Below, one piece after another: positions 1 to 11,216 of a stretch of 64,000 nucleotides of DNA. The notes under the pieces were generated by a model. That model made no database searches. It worked only from the letters and a program-made list of their open reading frames with translations, and was not told the DNA's origin. The stretch comes from Diaporthe sp. PMI_573. Lineage: Eukaryota; Ascomycota; Sordariomycetes; Diaporthales; Diaporthaceae. The translations under genes and the position numbers were made by a program. Position 1 is the first letter of the stretch, and each line of letters begins with the position of its first letter. The stretch spans positions 543,443 through 607,442 of the forward strand of contig JAJTUP010000042.1 of assembly GCA_021399435.1 (NCBI GenBank), given 5' to 3'.

Positions 1-823
1 AATCATAACTACCACTGTGCGCCACTGAGCGCCCGCAATCTCCTGCACCTACTGTAAAATAGGATGGTGAGGACAATTTCGTTTCGATTCAGGTGTGTGA
101 CGCCAAATTCACACGACCTTGTATTCTTACCAAGCCTGGATACCCATGAGAATATTGGCCAGTCATGTTGCCACTGGCATGCGTGATGAGCTGCCGAGAA
201 ATGTCTGAATAATGATTTATAATTGGGCGGATAGTGCGGCAGAAGGCTATTTTCCCCCTTTGGAGGACGAAACATCTGATTCATCACCCCAACGCATGAA
301 ATCTCTACAGTTCGCACTTCATCAAGCAATCACTACGAGACGAGGAATGATATTAACAGGAAGAGAGTGTATAGAAATGCACATTTACAGCACATTCCAC
401 TTATCACTTTGCAGCGAAGGGAGAATGGAATTGTATGTTCTAATGAGTCAAGCATGGCTGCTGATCTATTATACATTATGTATCGTAATTATAGCTCTCG
501 CACTAATGATTGGTTGGACCCTGCACCTGGCATAGCTAATGACCGGCGCGTCTGATGTTAGGCTGGTTTCCAACAACATCCGTGGGTGATAGTGCATGTT
601 CCATGCAAGAGTCTAGGGCCTGTTTGTCGACTCCTCTAATCAAGGTTGGCGTACTTCTCGGGGTCCACTATACACCAACCTGTCGCGCAACCCTGTCACA
701 CAGCACGGCTTCCAGCCATCGCCGCTCCATGTTTAAGGATTAGAGCTCAAGACCTAAGGCGGTTACAGTCTTGATTCATCCGTCCTTCAGCAGCAGACAC
801 CCAGCTCCGCCGGTCCCCCACCC
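1..823. other. No gene recognised
   Basis: Only short overlapping open frames are present here, none with a recognisable motif or a convincing splice pattern. I see no terminal repeats or RNA gene. Confidence 0.4.
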
Positions 824-1219
824 GTGACCACGTTAATGAACAAGGTCCGGGATTTGGCGGCCGGAGTCGTATCCCATGTTGTGAATCCACTCGCTCAGCG
901 GCTTCATCTGATTCGCTATGCCGCCGGCGCTTCTCGTGTCGGTATCTTCAGTTCATTTGTGCCTTTCCCCCGGAGCAGTGGTATCATCGCTCTGTTGGAA
1001 GACCAGGTTCGCGCCGTTCTGAACTCGCGCTTCTTTTTCGACCTGGCAGGCACCATATTTCCGGGCCAGTTGCGCGGCATGATGCAGACGATAGGAGTCC
1101 CTAGCGACGGGCTGTTGTATGGTTCAGACTTTCCCTTCACCAGCGGGGACGGCAACCATAACAGATTCTTTGCCTCATATGTAATCCACACACTATCCTT
1201 ATTAACACCACAACCATAG
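824..1219 (+). pseudogene. Amidohydrolase-2 family 3' remnant
   Basis: The 131-codon frame has, in its second half, the order expected for the C-terminal part of amidohydrolase_2 (aminocarboxymuconate-semialdehyde decarboxylase-like) enzymes: a strand ending FFFDLAGT, then a helix with a GVPSDGLLYGSDFPFT segment. In that family the Asp of GSDFP is a metal/catalytic residue of a TIM barrel. Family members are usually 300 or more residues and start with a metal-binding HxH strand; neither the N-terminal two thirds nor that motif is visible upstream, so this is a fragment, not a working enzyme. The frame ends soon after GSDFP, where the family normally continues for about 40 residues. The call rests on motif reading alone. 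Confidence 0.45.
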
Positions 1220-2201
1220 GTCAGCGGCCACTTGTGAGATGGCTTCTTATCTGCTTGAGTATAGTGTCCCCTCTGACGTGTAAATCTTCTTCACAGCCCG
1301 CCTCACTGCAATTCATCTAGTATTGAGAAGTCCAGGAGATGTAGATAAATTATGTGGTCTCTTGGAATTTTGCTTACCATGTCTGGAAATGTTAATCACG
1401 AGTCATTGCGAGCGACACGGCGCCGTTATTGTTGGGGGTGTGTTCCTTTGCACTATACCATCCCAAGAGATTTGATAGGCTAGATGAAATAAACTTGAAT
1501 CTACCATCACAGTCCGTTCTCACCGTAATTTAACGATTCAGACCGACCGAACATGCAAAGACACTAATCAACATTTGTGGCGCTAAATAGACTTAACGCC
1601 AAGCTCTCCGCGGACTTTGCCATGCGCCACGCTGTTTGTGCCAGTGGTCTGTCAGCCGTGGCGCCAACCGTCTTTGATGATACTTGCGCCACTAGCATGT
1701 GAAGGTCAATGCAAAGGTGAGACCAAGTGCGTCGGAACACATGTCTGTCCAGCAGGAGCGTCCGAAGTCTGATTCGCTTTCGAAGTTGAGTCATGTCCAG
1801 ACTATGTGGCTTAAACCCACTGGTAATAGTGCCCTCTGGGAGTGATGGATTTGCAGGTGGAAAATGACGTCTCAATTTGCTCAGTCGACAAGAAGTAGTT
1901 TGGCAATGAGCACTGCCTATTTAGGAAAAGACTAATTCCTCCACAATCTTGTCACCGCTCTCCTGTAACGTCAGGTTGATCTCAAATATGGGAACATTGG
2001 AAAGGGAGAAAGGGGCTGAAGAACTATCGGGTGGCAGGGAGTCCCCTCAAGTATACGTTCATTCCAAATCTTCATATATCTTCAAATGGGCAGTCCAGAT
2101 ACCATTTCCTTTTCCCAATGGGACGACAGCTCTATTAGAAGTTCCTCATTCATGGTTTTTCACGTCATATAAGGGACTTCGTTTCTCCTTATCTCTTCAC
2201 G
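1220..2201. other. Intergenic, no gene recognised
   Basis: The minus frame at 1564-1875 has no recognisable motif. A purine-rich stretch near 1990-2040 and the last 200 bases may be the promoter and leader of the membrane-protein gene starting at 2202. Nothing else is seen. Confidence 0.35.
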
Positions 2202-3555
2202 ATGTCCGGGTTCCTTATTCCGCCGTGGTATCAGGCGGTTGCACCAGACTTAAACGACCTGCTTATTGCTACCATCATTTGGGGATTCTCAATTGGCTGT
2301 GGCCTTTTCTCTGCTTTCAAAGCAATTCGGCAGAGCAAATCGTCATGGGAAAGATCCCATCGAATCCGTCCCTATGTTGTGATGATCTGGGCGGAATGGC
2401 TCTCGTCAATGACAATGGGAGTCCTTGCCTGGGTATTTCTTCGTGGATTCCTAAAACCAAGGTATGCGAACAGCAGCGTCTCTTGAAGCTAGACAGGCAG
2501 TTGAACTTGCAATACAGTTTTCAGCTCTTCTTCATACTCGGTAAGGTGCACATCTTTGGGTGTATTGGCGTTGCCCTGCTAATGCAGATTTTAAGTTTGC
2601 ACCTGGGTAGTTCAGGCAAGTTTCAGCTGTCTCGCCGAGCGAGGAGTTCGTTGGCTTATAAAGATATAGATTCAAGTGCTGATGCAAATTATCATCAACC
2701 GAATTTCGCTTTTGATGATGCACAGATCTCGGGCAGAAAGATTGAAATGGACGGTAGCTGCTATTCTGGGACTAATCAACATCAGCGTGTTTTGCATTTG
2801 GATCCCAGCACACCTGCAAATATCGCAAGAGTTCATCAAGATAAACGACATCTGGGACAGGATCGAGAAGGTTATCTTTCTCTTCATTGATGCTGGCCTT
2901 AATTTCTACTTCATCTACCTGATCCGGGCCAAGTTGATTGCCAATGGCCTTTCAAAGTACATGCCTCTTTTCAGGTTCAACCTCCTCATAGTCGGAGTCT
3001 CAATGGCTCTAGATGTAAGTCAACCTCCGAGCAACTCAACTTTAACACAAAGTGGCTGAATGAGATGAAATAGATCACACTCATTGGGGTCATGTCGCTA
3101 CCTAATGGCTTTGTGTACGTCTGAGCTCCACATGCTTTGAGAACATCACCCTGACTCAGCATAGCTACGTCCAATTTCACCCACTTGTCTACCTTCTCAA
3201 GCTTCATATCGAGATGAATATCGCCGATCTTATTGTCAAAGTCGTTAAAGAGACCAATCACAATCACGAGTATTCTGGAGCTGGCACCGAACTACATACG
3301 AAACACAACACAGTCCGGGAGAGCGGGATCAACACAACAGCCCCTTTCCATGCCAGATCGGCCGTTTCAGCTACCTATGTTCATGCGCAACCGTCAGCTG
3401 AGCCAGTCGAGGAGTCGCTCAAAGGGATCAAGAAGACAATCTCGACCACAGTACTCTCGAGACCATGTGATGACGACGAATTTGGGAGTGAGTCGTCTTC
3501 CACGCGCCAGCTGAGAAATGAGATGCAGGTGAGAGCCTATGCGGCCGGGTCTTAG
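2202..3555 (+). CDS. Fungal multi-pass membrane protein, multi-exon
   Basis: This is a conserved fungal integral-membrane protein of unknown function, read across several exons. Exon 1 starts at ATG 2202 (MSGFLIPPWYQAV) and ends near 2461 at a GTATGC donor. A short exon before a GTAAGG donor at 2541 reads about SFQLFFIL. The next exon begins near 2670 (IQVLMQIIINRIS) and runs to 3014. Introns at about 3015-3073 (GTAAGT...TAG) and 3115-3164 (GTACGT...TAG) give a continuous reading through MSLPNGFVYVQFHPL into a tail of about 114 residues ending at 3555. Hydrophobic segments lie in exon 1 (two), around the IFLFIDAGLNFYFIYLI stretch and around LLIVGVSMALD, so at least four helices. The polar, basic tail is probably cytoplasmic. 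The phase between the short second exon and the 2670 exon does not close cleanly, so either a microexon is missed or the gene is damaged there. A large open frame at 1949-2890 overlaps but is not the gene frame throughout. Confidence 0.55.
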
Positions 3556-4292
3556 TAGTAGAGGGATGTGCACTTGTCGCGGTGGCGTACATGAGGTGGG
3601 ACAACGTCATGAAAATGACGGTGAGGGATGTGTTCGTAGTTTACATCGGACTGAGAACTTTTGGACCGGCCACAAAGAGCAGGAGCTGCAACCCGAGAAA
3701 TTAATGAACTGCACAGGCCTTGAGGCAGCCATCATGATGGATAAATATTTGGAAACAAGATGGTGCGGGAACTATATAGTATTCTCGGTGGATATATACT
3801 GTCTCCTCGAAACAGGAGCTCTTGCAATGCTTGGTGGCAACGTCGATGAAGCTATCTTGTAGCACTCGCTAAGCATAGCAGACACAAGCGGTGGGTGTGA
3901 GGTTTTATATTACTTCTACTCTTTTGCTCTAATAGCTCGCACCATCATTTTGTTTGAGTGCCAATAGCATCACCGTTGAGCCTGGAGGTAGCCATTAATG
4001 TCCCATTTCTAGGGGCCGCAATGAAGTGAAAAGAGAGTCTGAGACGGCGCGGCCATTATGAGTCACATCATCCATTCCTCGTGTACGGACATTCTATCTG
4101 TCAAACGCAGCCTTGTAACCCTTCCACAGCGCATAAGGTGCCTGCAAGGGGATAGTCAGAAGCGCTACACCGGCTTCAAGATAGCTCCTCTTATGGTGCT
4201 CAAGCATAACATAGTGAACTAAATTAGGTCCAGCATTACGTGTTCTACTCCACGACAAGGCTCCGATCAATTCAACATTATCAACATCCGTC
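3556..4292. other. Intergenic, no gene recognised
   Basis: A plus frame at 3539-3862 overlaps the end of the membrane-protein gene but shows no family motif. The rest, to the start of the hAT repeats, has nothing I can support. Confidence 0.3.
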
Positions 4293-4405
4293 AGCGCTCC
4301 TAACAGTTCAATTCAATTCAAGATGGGGCTTCATATTGAGCTGATATTGGTAACGTGAGCTCTATCTTGAACTGATATTGAATTGAATTGGATTGAATTG
4401 ATAAA
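4293..4405. repeat. hAT subterminal CAATTC/GAATT repeats
   Basis: Short direct and inverted copies of CAATTCAATTCAA and TTGAATTGAATT crowd this stretch next to the 3' end of the minus-strand hAT transposase. They look like the transposase-binding subterminal repeats of a hAT end. The terminal inverted repeat may begin near the CAGCGCTCC at about 4293, but the opposite end is missing, so this cannot be checked by pairing. Confidence 0.45.
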
Positions 4406-4480
4406 TCTTGATAACTAATTAGTAAGCCGTTATCAGAGAGCTCGGGACAACGTACCATAATATCTACCGATCTCTGAGCT

Positions 4481-6185
4481 TTAAACACGCTTGTTTCGTA
4501 CCCAAATCTTCAAGCATGCGAGCATCTCGATAGTTTCCGCTCTCAACGAGTGTCTCTGCGTGCCTATCGTGAGCTTTGTTCGACTAAAACAGCGCTCACA
4601 TTCACAAGCCGTTGAGGGTATCGTGAGATAATCCAACGCCATCTTGGCTAAACGAGGATACTCGTCCTTCCGCGCTATCCACCAAGCAAGAGGATCGGCC
4701 ACTGGGCGCTGTGGAAGCTCGAAATAAGCCTTGATTTCGTCTTTCTTGGCGAGATCTTCCGGCGGGTCGTAGTAGTCATCGTCGACGAGATGGCTTGTAG
4801 GTGACCGGTCCGGCTCTGGGGCAGGAGCCGGAGCAAGATGCTCGTATTCCTCCTTGAAGAGTTCTTTAAACATGGCAACCACATGCTCTCGGTGATCCTC
4901 CTTAAGACTCTGAGTGATCCATTTCGTCTTGTGGCCCGGGTGAAGGATCATGGCTGCCCAGTAAGCCGGCGAGTCCTCCAACTTCTTAACGTACTTCTCG
5001 AGCTTGTAGATAGCGCAGAGGAGGCTTGCGTTAATACCACGTAAGTTATCGTCACAGAGATCTCGGCGCTCGTGGTTGGGTAAGTCGACAAGGATGCTCC
5101 GGTCCGGTGGCTTGGCCGCGCGAGGCTCCGGCTCAGGCGAGCCAAGCTCACACTCCTGTATTCTGGCTGGTTGTGCTACTGTACGGCGAGATCGTTGTGA
5201 TTGTTCTGCCTGTGGAAGCTCTCCGGCTAGCCCTTGGTCCCCGACTCGAATCTCGGTCTCCGGCCCCAGTATCTCGGGAGCCGTGATCTCAGCGTTGACA
5301 AGGTTTTCACTGTAGATGGTCCGGAACTCGCGAAGCTTCTCAAGTAGCCAGTGAAGCTCACCGGCGAGCTCGTCAAAGGTGGGTTTATTACCTGTTCATA
5401 ATCTTCTGTCAGGAGAAAATGCTCAGCAGGAGGCATGTCGACCTACCTTCGAACTTCTTTGTTAAGACCTTGAATGGCTTTAGAACTTCGAAGTAAATGG
5501 CCAAATAGTGCCAGTCGTCAGCACTTAAAAAGCAATCCTCTGGGGGTCTTTTATCAGCGCTTCTTTTGGCAGCGAGCAAGCTCTGATGATAGCCGATTGG
5601 ACCCTGCAGTCGGAGCGCTCTTGCTACAGCATTATAGACGGAGTTCCATCTAGTGGTGTTTTCCTTCACTAGGTTCAATCCACCGAGCTCACTAATATCC
5701 CAAAGAACTTCGCCAAACTCTTGTTTATTCCCCTCAGAAATCTTGCCGTTTGTAGCATCGAGAAACGCGTCCTTTCGTTGGGTAGAGCCGCTGACCCAAA
5801 CCTCGTACTTTCGCAGCCTTGCAAGTGGCCCAGTCGGTCGCCAAACGGCGAGGAAGTGCAACGCTTCTTGTAGTTCCTTGCGCTCGTCAGAGTCGGCGGG
5901 GAGGCGTGCGAGGGTCTTGGAGAGCTTGCCAGCGTTGAAAGCAGTCGCAGAGAGGTTGATAATGTGATTGCCGCAGCGTAGCCTCCGGGGAGCGGACTCT
6001 TCATCAGGGAGCGTTAGTTCGAGGAGCTTGGTAACAGCATCGTCATTGTTCTTCGCGTTGTCAGAAACAGTATACCCAAGCGTGTCAGAGATCTCGAAGC
6101 CTGGCTGGCCGTCTTCTCCACGGCTCTGATAACGACATCAGACTTCCTTGCTGCTTGGCCTTTGTACTTAGCGGCAAATATCTTC
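4481..6185 (-). pseudogene. hAT transposase, 5'-truncated
   Basis: Cut-and-paste transposase of the hAT superfamily, read on the minus strand. From the upstream side it shows the core segment around TVSDNAKNND (a DDE-core Asp), then RRLRCGNHIINLSA, then ENTTRWNS at about 5660, and finally the hAT C-terminal dimerisation region (YPRLAKMALDYLTIPSTACECERCFS, about 4560-4660). A GT...AG intron at roughly 5448-5392 joins KKFEG to NKPTFDELAGELHW. The BED zinc finger and the N-terminal 200 or so residues are absent: similarity stops near 6185 and no second terminal repeat follows. The remaining part is unusually well preserved for a truncated copy, although I have not proved a single open reading across 5860-6185. 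Confidence 0.7.
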
Positions 6186-6460
6186 ACGCGAAAACATATT
6201 TGTACATCTTAATGACCACTCAATCAACCGACGGGCGGGCACTGGTTCTTCGTGATTCTATTGATCGTTGATCATTCCCTCTATCCTTGATCATCTCCAC
6301 GTCAAATAAATTACCGTCTAACTTTTGCGCCATCTTCGATTGATATAAAGGATTCCCAATGCTTAGGTCTCAGCATATCTCGCTCAGGGGATCATTCTTC
6401 ACTAACTAGGGGTCTTTGCTGATATTTTTTTTAGATTATTCTTCCTATACCCTGTAGCGC

Positions 6461-6730
6461 CTAACAATGGCAGCGCCGCCTTCGGGTCTTTTCTCGCGTC
6501 ACGGAAGCCTTAAACGTCGTATCGACCACTGCCTTGTCGACGTCCACGATAGTGTTCCCCATATATCTGGACTCTTGCGACTTGTTTCTCTGCATATTTC
6601 CTGTAACAATGATCGTATTTCTTTTTTCAGGCTCTGAGTCCCAGTTAAACTCTGGGACAATCCCGATACCACTGATATCTTTCTCGATATATCTACCAAT
6701 AAACTCGTATCCCTCTTCCTCTGCCAGCAA
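6461..6730 (-). other. Open frame, unknown
   Basis: An 89-codon minus frame with a charged, globular-looking composition but no motif I know. The DNA between the broken hAT and the next gene is otherwise undefined. It may be part of a degraded gene. I cannot assign a role. Confidence 0.15.
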
Positions 6731-6766
6731 CCGGAGTTACCCGAACGGCTCGCCTCAAGCGTACAA

Positions 6767-7057
6767 TTGTCACAGACACGCCTGCAACTCGTCCTCTCTC
6801 AGTCGGCGGGAGTGCTCATTGCCCCGCTAGCTATCAAGACTTTGACTCCGGCAACCCCATTCGATGAACAAGTACTCAGAACTATGCGACTGCTCTCATC
6901 TCCCACAATCGATATTTATCTGCCACCCGGCGATAATTTGGCGGAATATCTTCCCCAAATGTTATCCTCTTCCAACAGCTGCTATACACACCTGGATCTG
7001 AACACCTTCTACCGTGGCAAGGGCGGTAGGGTCATTCCGCCTAGTGGTACTCCTTAG
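6767..7057 (+). other. Open frame, unknown
   Basis: The 96-codon frame has an aliphatic first half (VLSQSAGVLIAPLAIKTL) and a second half rich in L, P and S. The reading also extends upstream in the same frame for about 15 codons without a start. No family is recognised; it may be an exon of a degraded gene. Confidence 0.18.
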
Positions 7058-7201
7058 AGACGTGTATAGCTCGTGATCGCGCTCGTCGTCATCTGACTCC
7101 TCCTTTGACCTCTTACAAAAGGCCTTGAAGACCGTAGTTGTCTCATAGACTTACTTTTCCACGTTGCATAAGGGAAATGCCAAGACAACAGTCCAGATTC
7201 A

Positions 7202-8175
7202 ATGGACCATGGAGACCTTATCGATAATTGGACTGTCAACATGAGCACCAACACCACTGCTTCGGACGAGGGAGTCTCACCTGCACAGCTGGCATATCTT
7301 TCGTTGCTCATCTTGTTCGGCGCTGAGTTCGTCATGGCTCTAATAGTATTCTTTCCTTGGTTTGTTTCTCCTCGCACGCCAATGGGCTCACTCGTTTTTT
7401 TTCCCCTCGACGATTAACAGAGGCCACAGGTATTTATTAAGGCGACTGGAACGCGAACGAATGGGCGTCCATCCGGAGGATCTAGAGGCTGCCAGAGGTC
7501 TCTTCTCAGTCGAAAACTTAGACCAAACAATTGCAACCCGGACCTACAAGAAATGGAAAGCCGAAACGAAAGATGCGGCGAGCTCCGCTGAACGGTCCGG
7601 CACCTTTCACCACTGGTAAGGGCTCCCAAAAACTCGGCGCACCGGTGTTTAGGCTCTAAGTCCACAGCTAGCGTCATTTGCTTGCAGACGTTGCAGGAAA
7701 CGGACACTGTCCGTCACTTGCCGTGCGACCACTCTCATGAGGTTCCCATTTGGTATAATGTTGCCGCTGCCGCATCACCATGGACGACGCTTACCGGTTT
7801 CTTCATTTTCCCACGCACCTTCACTTCCTTGAAGAAGTCACATGTCTTCGATGGCTCAATCGCTGTACAGACAATAGGAAATATACCTTTAATCGTCATT
7901 GCTAGTATTTATTATTCAGCAGGGTCTATAGGCCTTTGCTATCTTTGGTCTGAGTTTCGATCAGATTACTTTTGGCTGCTAGCCCACATATTCTTGTGAG
8001 TTTGCATCTTACCAGATGGTAGAAGCGTTGCTAAGTCGTAGCCCTGGGCTTCTAAATTGCATTAGTGGACTGCTCACCGTTCTTTTAAACGTCTATAGCG
8101 CTCATGATGGTTATGGTCACCGACAGCATGGGCCACCTTAGGAATCGTGTCATTTTCGCTCACCGTATTTCTAAG
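7202..8175 (+). pseudogene. Four-helix fungal membrane protein, 3' end lost to copia
   Basis: A fungal hypothetical membrane protein with about four transmembrane helices. Exon 1 (ATG 7202) holds helix 1 (LAYLSLLILFGAEFVMALIVFF). An intron from a GTTTGT donor near 7360 to an AACAG acceptor near 7423 leads to a charged cytosolic region (RRLERERMGVHPEDLEAA). A second intron ends near 7688. Exon 3 carries helix 2 and helix 3 (NIPLIVIASIYYSAG, LCYLW) to 7996. After a third intron, the last exon reads PGLLNCISGLLTVLLNVYSAHDGY. Near 8113 the expected Tyr-Trp pair needs one more base, so a single-base deletion shifts the frame; the continuation WATLGIVSFSLTVF is then readable in the frame used by the pol ORF. 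At about 8170 gene similarity stops and copia integrase begins. Confidence 0.6.
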
Positions 8176-10621
8176 GTCTCTCTCCGCACGAGATACTTGG
8201 AATGCCCTATGCCGGTGCTGGATATATACCTACCTCGGACCCCCAGATCACATCTCGCACGACCCAGGAACGAACTTTGCTTCTGAGGAATTCAGGAATA
8301 ATGCTAAGATCCTGGGTATATCGTGCGAAGAGATGCCAGTTGAGGCACATTGGGCAGTTGGGAAAGTTGAGAGACTACACGCTCCTCTCCGGAGGGCGTA
8401 CGATATTCTTACCCAAGAAATCGGCCATATTACAGACAAGGAGACTATACTCCAGATGGCAGTCAAAGCTCTCAACGATACTGCTGGCCCAAATGGTATC
8501 GTCCCAACCCTTCTTGTTTTCGGGGCATACCCCCGACTCAACCAAGACTCACCACCATCGCCGGAAATCACACTTCGTGCGGAAGCAATTCAGAAGGCCA
8601 TGAAGATGCTCCGAAAGATTCGCGCAGAGGTAGAGATCAACCGCGCGATCAACACAAGAAACGGCCCAGATCTACACGAAGTTCTCTCCCTACCATTAGG
8701 CGCCGAAGTGATGATTTGGAGAGAAAACAAGGGATTGACTGGACCGCACGAACTCAAGGCCAAAGATGAGCACAATTTGACTATCGAAACAGTCAATGGA
8801 CCTGCTACCTTTCGAGCTACCCAAGCTAAGGCATATCATCGTGCGGAGACACAGCCTGATGAGGTCCAAGACGAGATCGTCGTGCGACCAGAGCCAGAGC
8901 AGCCAAGGAGGCGAGGACGACCTCGGAAAACAACCGCACGATACTTCCAAGTATTCTTGACCCAGAAGGAGAAGGATAACTTCGAGTTAGCCCTCAAACT
9001 CCGTGCGGATAACGTTATCAATGTGCCAGGAGGTCCCTTTGAGGAATCAGATGCTCTGGAACTGAATGCCCTTGCAAATGAAAATGTGTTTTCCTTCGTA
9101 CGATACAAACCAGAGGGAATTCACAAAGGGCTTCGAGTATACAAGACGCGAATGGTACGAGAGATCAAGAACAAGCCTACCAAGCCTATAGAGAAATCCA
9201 GGCTGGTCGTACAAGGCTATGGGGATGAGGAAAAGCAAGCTATCCTCACCCAGGCCCCAACTATTCAGAGGATGAGCCAGAGGCTAATCTTTGCCTTGGG
9301 CCCTACCCTCGTACGAAATTTTGGGGCACAAGGGGAACTCAGGGACATCACTCAAGCCTATACTCAATCTGAGGACAGGTTGACTAGGACAATCATCGCA
9401 CGATTACCTGCGGAGCTTGAGGAGAGGTACCCCGAAGGAACAGTCCTCTTGATATCGAAGCCATTGTACGGGCTTGCGGAATCAGGGCTCTACTGGTTCA
9501 AAACATATCATTCGCACCACACGGAGGCTCTAGGGATGAAGGTCTCTACGTACGACCCATGTTTGCTATATACCACAGATGGCCCAGAGAACTTTGCTAT
9601 CACAGGTATGCAAACAGACGATACCTTTACTTTTGCAACTGAGCCCTTCTCGCACAAGGAGGAGGAGGAGTTGAGGAAGAAGAACTTCCGTGCGAAGCCC
9701 AAGACTATTCTGACCCCAGGACAACCAATTGAGTTCAACGGAGGCAGAATTAGTCTCGAAGGGGAGAACATCACCTCCGTACAAAAGGGACAGGCGAGTC
9801 AACTCAGCCTGGTTGACCCTCGTGCGGAAGACGCACCTCAACAGTACATAGCCCAAAGGGCAAGGGGAGCATACATTGCTTCCATCTGCCAACCCGAGGC
9901 TTCGTACGACCTATCAGCAGCAGCACAAGTCAAAGAGCCAGAGGAAAAAGACATCGAGGCTCTGAACGCGCGAATAGAGTGGCAAATGAGGAACCCATCC
10001 AGGGGTCTAACATATGTGCCACTTGACCTCGCACGAGCAAAACTGTGCATCTTCACAGATGGATCTTTTGCAAACAACAAGGACCTAAGCTCACAGCTAG
10101 GGTTCATCATCGTGCTGGCTACGGAAACAGGTCGTACGGAGAATGACTTTGAGATCCAGGGCAATATCATCCACTGGAGCTCTACGAAGTGTAAAAGAGT
10201 TACACGAAGCGTTCTGGCTAGTGAACTCTATGGCATGACTACGGGCTTTGATAGTGGGATTGCCCTTAGTACGACGCTCAACCGGATACTAGACTCTTTG
10301 AACATACCACGAGTCCCACTGGTGATCTGCTCAGACTCACGATCTCTGTACGAACGCCTAGTCAAGCTAGGAACTACAGATGAGAAGAGACTGATGATAG
10401 ATATCATGTCCCTCCGAGAGTCGTACGAAAAGAAAGAGATCTCAGAGGTACGATGGATCGATGGCAAAGACAACCCGGCAGATGCCTGTACGAAGAAGAC
10501 CCCCAACCAGGCCCTGGAACGCCTCATATCTACAAATACGCTCAGAATTCGAATCGAAGCGTTTGTGGATAGGCTGGACAAAAAGGAACCGCACGAAGCA
10601 AAGGAAGCTACCGTGCGATGA
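8147..10621 (+). CDS. Copia pol (partial integrase, RT, RNase H), chimeric 5' end
   Basis: The open frame of 824 codons starts with 13 or so codons from the upstream membrane-protein gene and then becomes copia pol without a stop. Integrase is present from after the first catalytic Asp: HDPGTNF supplies the second Asp and AVGKVERLH the Glu. Reverse transcriptase follows, with KPLYGLAESG and the catalytic box as QTDD (residues about 486-489) in place of YVDD. RNase H shows all four expected acidic positions (TDGSFAN, ASELYGM, CSDSRSL and a final Asp in GKDNPADA). No gag, protease or HHCC finger remains, so it cannot move by itself although its RT/RNase H could in principle be made. The frame ends at TGA 10619-10621. 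Confidence 0.75.
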   Translation: MSFSLTVFLRSLSARDTWNALCRCWIYTYLGPPDHISHDPGTNFASEEFRNNAKILGISCEEMPVEAHWAVGKVERLHAPLRRAYDILTQEIGHITDKETILQMAVKALNDTAGPNGIVPTLLVFGAYPRLNQDSPPSPEITLRAEAIQKAMKMLRKIRAEVEINRAINTRNGPDLHEVLSLPLGAEVMIWRENKGLTGPHELKAKDEHNLTIETVNGPATFRATQAKAYHRAETQPDEVQDEIVVRPEPEQPRRRGRPRKTTARYFQVFLTQKEKDNFELALKLRADNVINVPGGPFEESDALELNALANENVFSFVRYKPEGIHKGLRVYKTRMVREIKNKPTKPIEKSRLVVQGYGDEEKQAILTQAPTIQRMSQRLIFALGPTLVRNFGAQGELRDITQAYTQSEDRLTRTIIARLPAELEERYPEGTVLLISKPLYGLAESGLYWFKTYHSHHTEALGMKVSTYDPCLLYTTDGPENFAITGMQTDDTFTFATEPFSHKEEEELRKKNFRAKPKTILTPGQPIEFNGGRISLEGENITSVQKGQASQLSLVDPRAEDAPQQYIAQRARGAYIASICQPEASYDLSAAAQVKEPEEKDIEALNARIEWQMRNPSRGLTYVPLDLARAKLCIFTDGSFANNKDLSSQLGFIIVLATETGRTENDFEIQGNIIHWSSTKCKRVTRSVLASELYGMTTGFDSGIALSTTLNRILDSLNIPRVPLVICSDSRSLYERLVKLGTTDEKRLMIDIMSLRESYEKKEISEVRWIDGKDNPADACTKKTPNQALERLISTNTLRIRIEAFVDRLDKKEPHEAKEATVR

Positions 10622-11216
10622 AGGAAGAAAGAAGTCGAGGGAAGAAAGGGAGAGGAAGGGTGTTTAAACATTCGCCGGGACAGCGTGCGAGTGTGCGCTG
10701 TCGCCGTATCTTCCCTTTACGGCTGGGCAAGTGCTCACCCGTACGAATGAATCACTGACGGCAAAGGAAAATGCTGCTGAAAGTGCTGCAAGAAAGTTTC
10801 CTTTGTCTGCTGCTTGAGAAGTTGTTGCCGTGCGAAAAGGAGGAAGAAAAGGGGGAGAAAAGTGTCGTCGTGATACCCGGGGGCCAAACGGTTTTCCTGG
10901 TGTACCGTACGTCACTTACACCGAACTTGGTCAAAACTGGTCAGTTCAACCTGACCTTGGTTGCAAAAGATAGCTCTGGAAAAGAGCTATCGTACGAGCA
11001 ATTCAACTTGCTCAAAATCATGGTTTTCAGGGCGTGCGATCTCAAAAAGAAAAGAGAGTCTGTGTTGGAATAGCACCTGGTTGGATCGCACGTAGTTCGA
11101 TAGGTTGGGTGTGCTTAGTCAGCCGGGGGCCCGGCTGGGGAAGAGTGGCCTCTTCCCCTTCGTACGATAGTACACCCGTTTCCCTAAGCAAGCAATACAA
11201 TCAGAACCAACCAACA
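8175..11216 (+). mobile_element. Ty1/copia retrotransposon, 5'-truncated, with 3' LTR
   Basis: The element retains the second part of integrase, reverse transcriptase, RNase H, a 3' non-coding zone, a polypurine tract (about 11044-11059) and a 3' LTR (11063-11216). The 5' LTR, gag, protease and the integrase N-terminus are missing. Its left edge lies inside the last exon of a membrane-protein gene and its right flank is an RBR ligase gene, so the copy sits at a rearranged junction and has no target-site duplication to compare. The CGYRCG motif described separately starts at 8184 and continues into the LTR, marking the extent of the element independently of the protein evidence. Confidence 0.75.

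Noticed and set aside
212..743. Three overlapping plus frames near the left end
   Set aside because: They overlap in different phases and none has a recognised domain or intron pattern.
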